Source of the DNA: Bufo bufo
Taxonomy: Eukaryota; Chordata; Amphibia; Anura; Bufonidae
DNA length: 64,000 nt
Assembly (NCBI RefSeq): GCF_905171765.1
Contig: NC_053391.1
Location: forward strand, 113,077,409-113,141,408
Direction: 5' to 3'
The notes below the pieces were generated by a model. That model was not told where the DNA came from. It was given only the letters and a program-made list of their open reading frames with translations, and ran no database searches. The translations under genes were made by a program, and so were the position numbers. Each line of letters starts with the position of its first letter. The stretch's first letter is position 1. This document shows positions 62,436 to 64,000 of the stretch, piece by piece.

Positions 62436-64000
62436 AGATGCCGTGCAGAGGCTGCCCAATGCTCTTCACGGCATCAGGACCTGTCTTCTATGGGTGCCGA
62501 GGAGATGCAGCCTCAGGCTGGGTCTCCTAGGCAACCTGTTTGTGCACTACTCACTGTAGTACACGAACAGGCAATGCATTACAATACAGATGTATTGTAA
62601 TGCATTGCAGAGGGGATCAGACCCCCAAAAGTGAACATCAGAAATAAAGTAAAGAAAAAAATGTTAATAACAAGTGTTTTTAATAAATTAATAAAGTAAG
62701 AAAATTAATAAAGTAAAAAATGAAAAAAAAAACCTCCCCTTTCCCCTTATTTTATAATAAAAAACAAAAACATATTAGGTATCACCGCGTCTGTATTGAC
62801 TGGCTCTATAAATATATCACATGATCCACCCTGTTTGATAAACACCATAAAAAATAAAAAACTGTGAAAAAAAGGCATTTTTGTCACCTTACATCACAAA
62901 AAGTGCAACACCAAGCGATCAAAAAGGCGTATGTCGCACAAAATGGTATCAATAAAACAGTCACCTCATCCTGCAAAAAATGAGCCCCTACCCAAGATAA
63001 AATCGCTTAAAAAAGAATATATAGCTCTCAGAACATGGAGACACTAAAACATCATTTTTTTGTTTCAAAACTGCTATTGTGCTATAGTGAAATACATTTA
63101 AAAAAATACATATTAGGTATAGCAAAGTCCGTAACAACCAGCTCTATAAAAATATCACATGACCTAACCCCTCAGGTGAACACCGTAAAAAAAAAAAAGC
63201 CAACTTTTCCTGCAAAAAACGAGCCCCTACACAAGATGATCGGCAGAAAAATTAAAAAAATAGGGCGTTCAGAAAATGGAGACACAAAAACCAAATTTTT
63301 GTTTTAAAAAATGCTTTATTATTTAAAACTGAAACAAACATCATAGAAAGTAAACATATTTGATAGCATTGCGTCTAACAATGTGCTCTATAAAAATAGC
63401 ACATGATCTAACCTGTTAGATGAATGTTGTTAAAAATAAAAACGGTGCCAAAACATCCATTTTGTGGTTACCTTGCCTCACAAAAATTTTTAATATAGAG
63501 CAATTAAAGATCATATGTACCCCAAAATAGTACCAATAAAAGTGGCACCTTATCCCGTAGTTTCCAAAATGTGGTAACTTTTTTGAGTTTCTACTGTAGG
63601 GGTGCATCACGGGGGCTTCAATTGGGACATGGCATCTGGCTTCCAAAAACCATATGGCGTTCCTTTTCTACTGCGCCCTGCCGTGTGCCCGTACAGCAGT
63701 TTACGATCCTGCAGCTTACGACCCTGCAGAATCAGGGTAATAAATATTGAGTTTTAATTGGCTGTTAACCCTTGCTTTGCTACTGGATAAAAATGGATTA
63801 AAATGTAAAATCTGCCAAAAAAGTGAAATTCTGAAATCTCATCTCCATTTTCCATTAATTCTTGTGAAACACCTAAAGGGTTAACAAAGTTTGTAAAATC
63901 AGTTTGGTGTACCTTGAGGGGTGTAGTTTCTAAAATGGGGTCATTTTTGGGTGGTTTCTATTATGTAAGCCTCACAAAGTGACTTCAGACCTGAACTTTT
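62436..64000 (-). repeat. TTAA-family A copy, runs off the window end
   Basis: It starts within the hairpin part (GATGCCGTGCAGAGGCTGCC, GGCTGGGTCTCCTAGGC, the ATTACAATAC/GTATTGTAAT hairpin at 62578-62605), passes through AGACCCCCAAAAGTG, an AT-rich body with two to three related blocks (62768, 63113, 63351), AACACCTAAAGGGTTAAC and TGACTTCAGACCTGAAC at the end. Same orientation as 27470-33646. Confidence 0.85.

Overview
This 64 kb window looks like repeat-saturated intergenic DNA from an amphibian, most probably a frog or toad. I see no host protein-coding gene, tRNA or rRNA. Almost everything recognisable is a transposable element, often nested two or three deep. The organism call is an inference from the repertoire: several Tc1-like families, abundant TTAA-target DNA elements, hAT and Harbinger-like MITEs, a chromodomain Ty3/Gypsy element, DIRS-like remnants, CR1/L2-type LINEs, and Penelope-like elements (PLEs) with GIY-YIG endonucleases.

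Layout. 0.35-2.0 kb: a Tc1 element with near-identical terminal inverted repeats (TIRs) and an uninterrupted transposase. 2.1-6.15 kb: a decayed minus-strand PLE whose 3' side carries a hammerhead-ribozyme fold (3134-3203) and whose GIY-YIG frame is split by a second Tc1 element. 6.4-10.2 kb: MITEs, a TTAA-family fragment, a DIRS-like remnant and a 90-bp-arm palindrome. 10.4-12.1 kb: a different Tc1/mariner element with about 285-bp TIRs and one frameshift. 12.2-17.9 kb: a decayed hAT, a probable solo LTR, a non-autonomous hAT carrying a minisatellite, and a TTAA element containing a hAT MITE. 18-24 kb: old LINE and MITE fragments. 24.16-25.91 kb: a 5'-truncated PLE with a 14-bp target duplication. 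28.07-33.08 kb: a Gypsy element with about 2% divergent LTRs, inserted in a TTAA-family repeat. 36-37.6 kb: a relic Tc1 element and a hAT MITE. 37.7-46.4 kb: a minisatellite split by an L2-like LINE, itself split by a 660-bp repeat block that holds a hAT transposon. 47-53.9 kb: a second, larger copy of that hAT in the opposite orientation with expanded subterminal arrays. 54.2-55.2 kb: a defective Tc1 element. 55.6-58.2 kb: a palindrome and a LINE RT relic with a hammerhead-like insert. 58.4-61.9 kb: a LINE 3' end split by a 2.86 kb TTAA transposon whose right third is a run of about 15 hairpins. 62.2-64 kb: a further hammerhead-like hinge and another TTAA-family copy that runs off the end.

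How the parts relate. There are no pathways here; the logic is stratigraphic. Several insertions can be proved inside the window because another copy supplies the empty site (TTAA element in the LINE, Gypsy in the TTAA repeat, hAT MITE in a TIR). The observations most worth pursuing are the recurrent hammerhead-like motifs tied to PLE sequence, the serial-hairpin module of the TTAA family, and the hAT family with copy-number-variable subterminal arrays. All family names come from motif recognition by eye; no database search was run.
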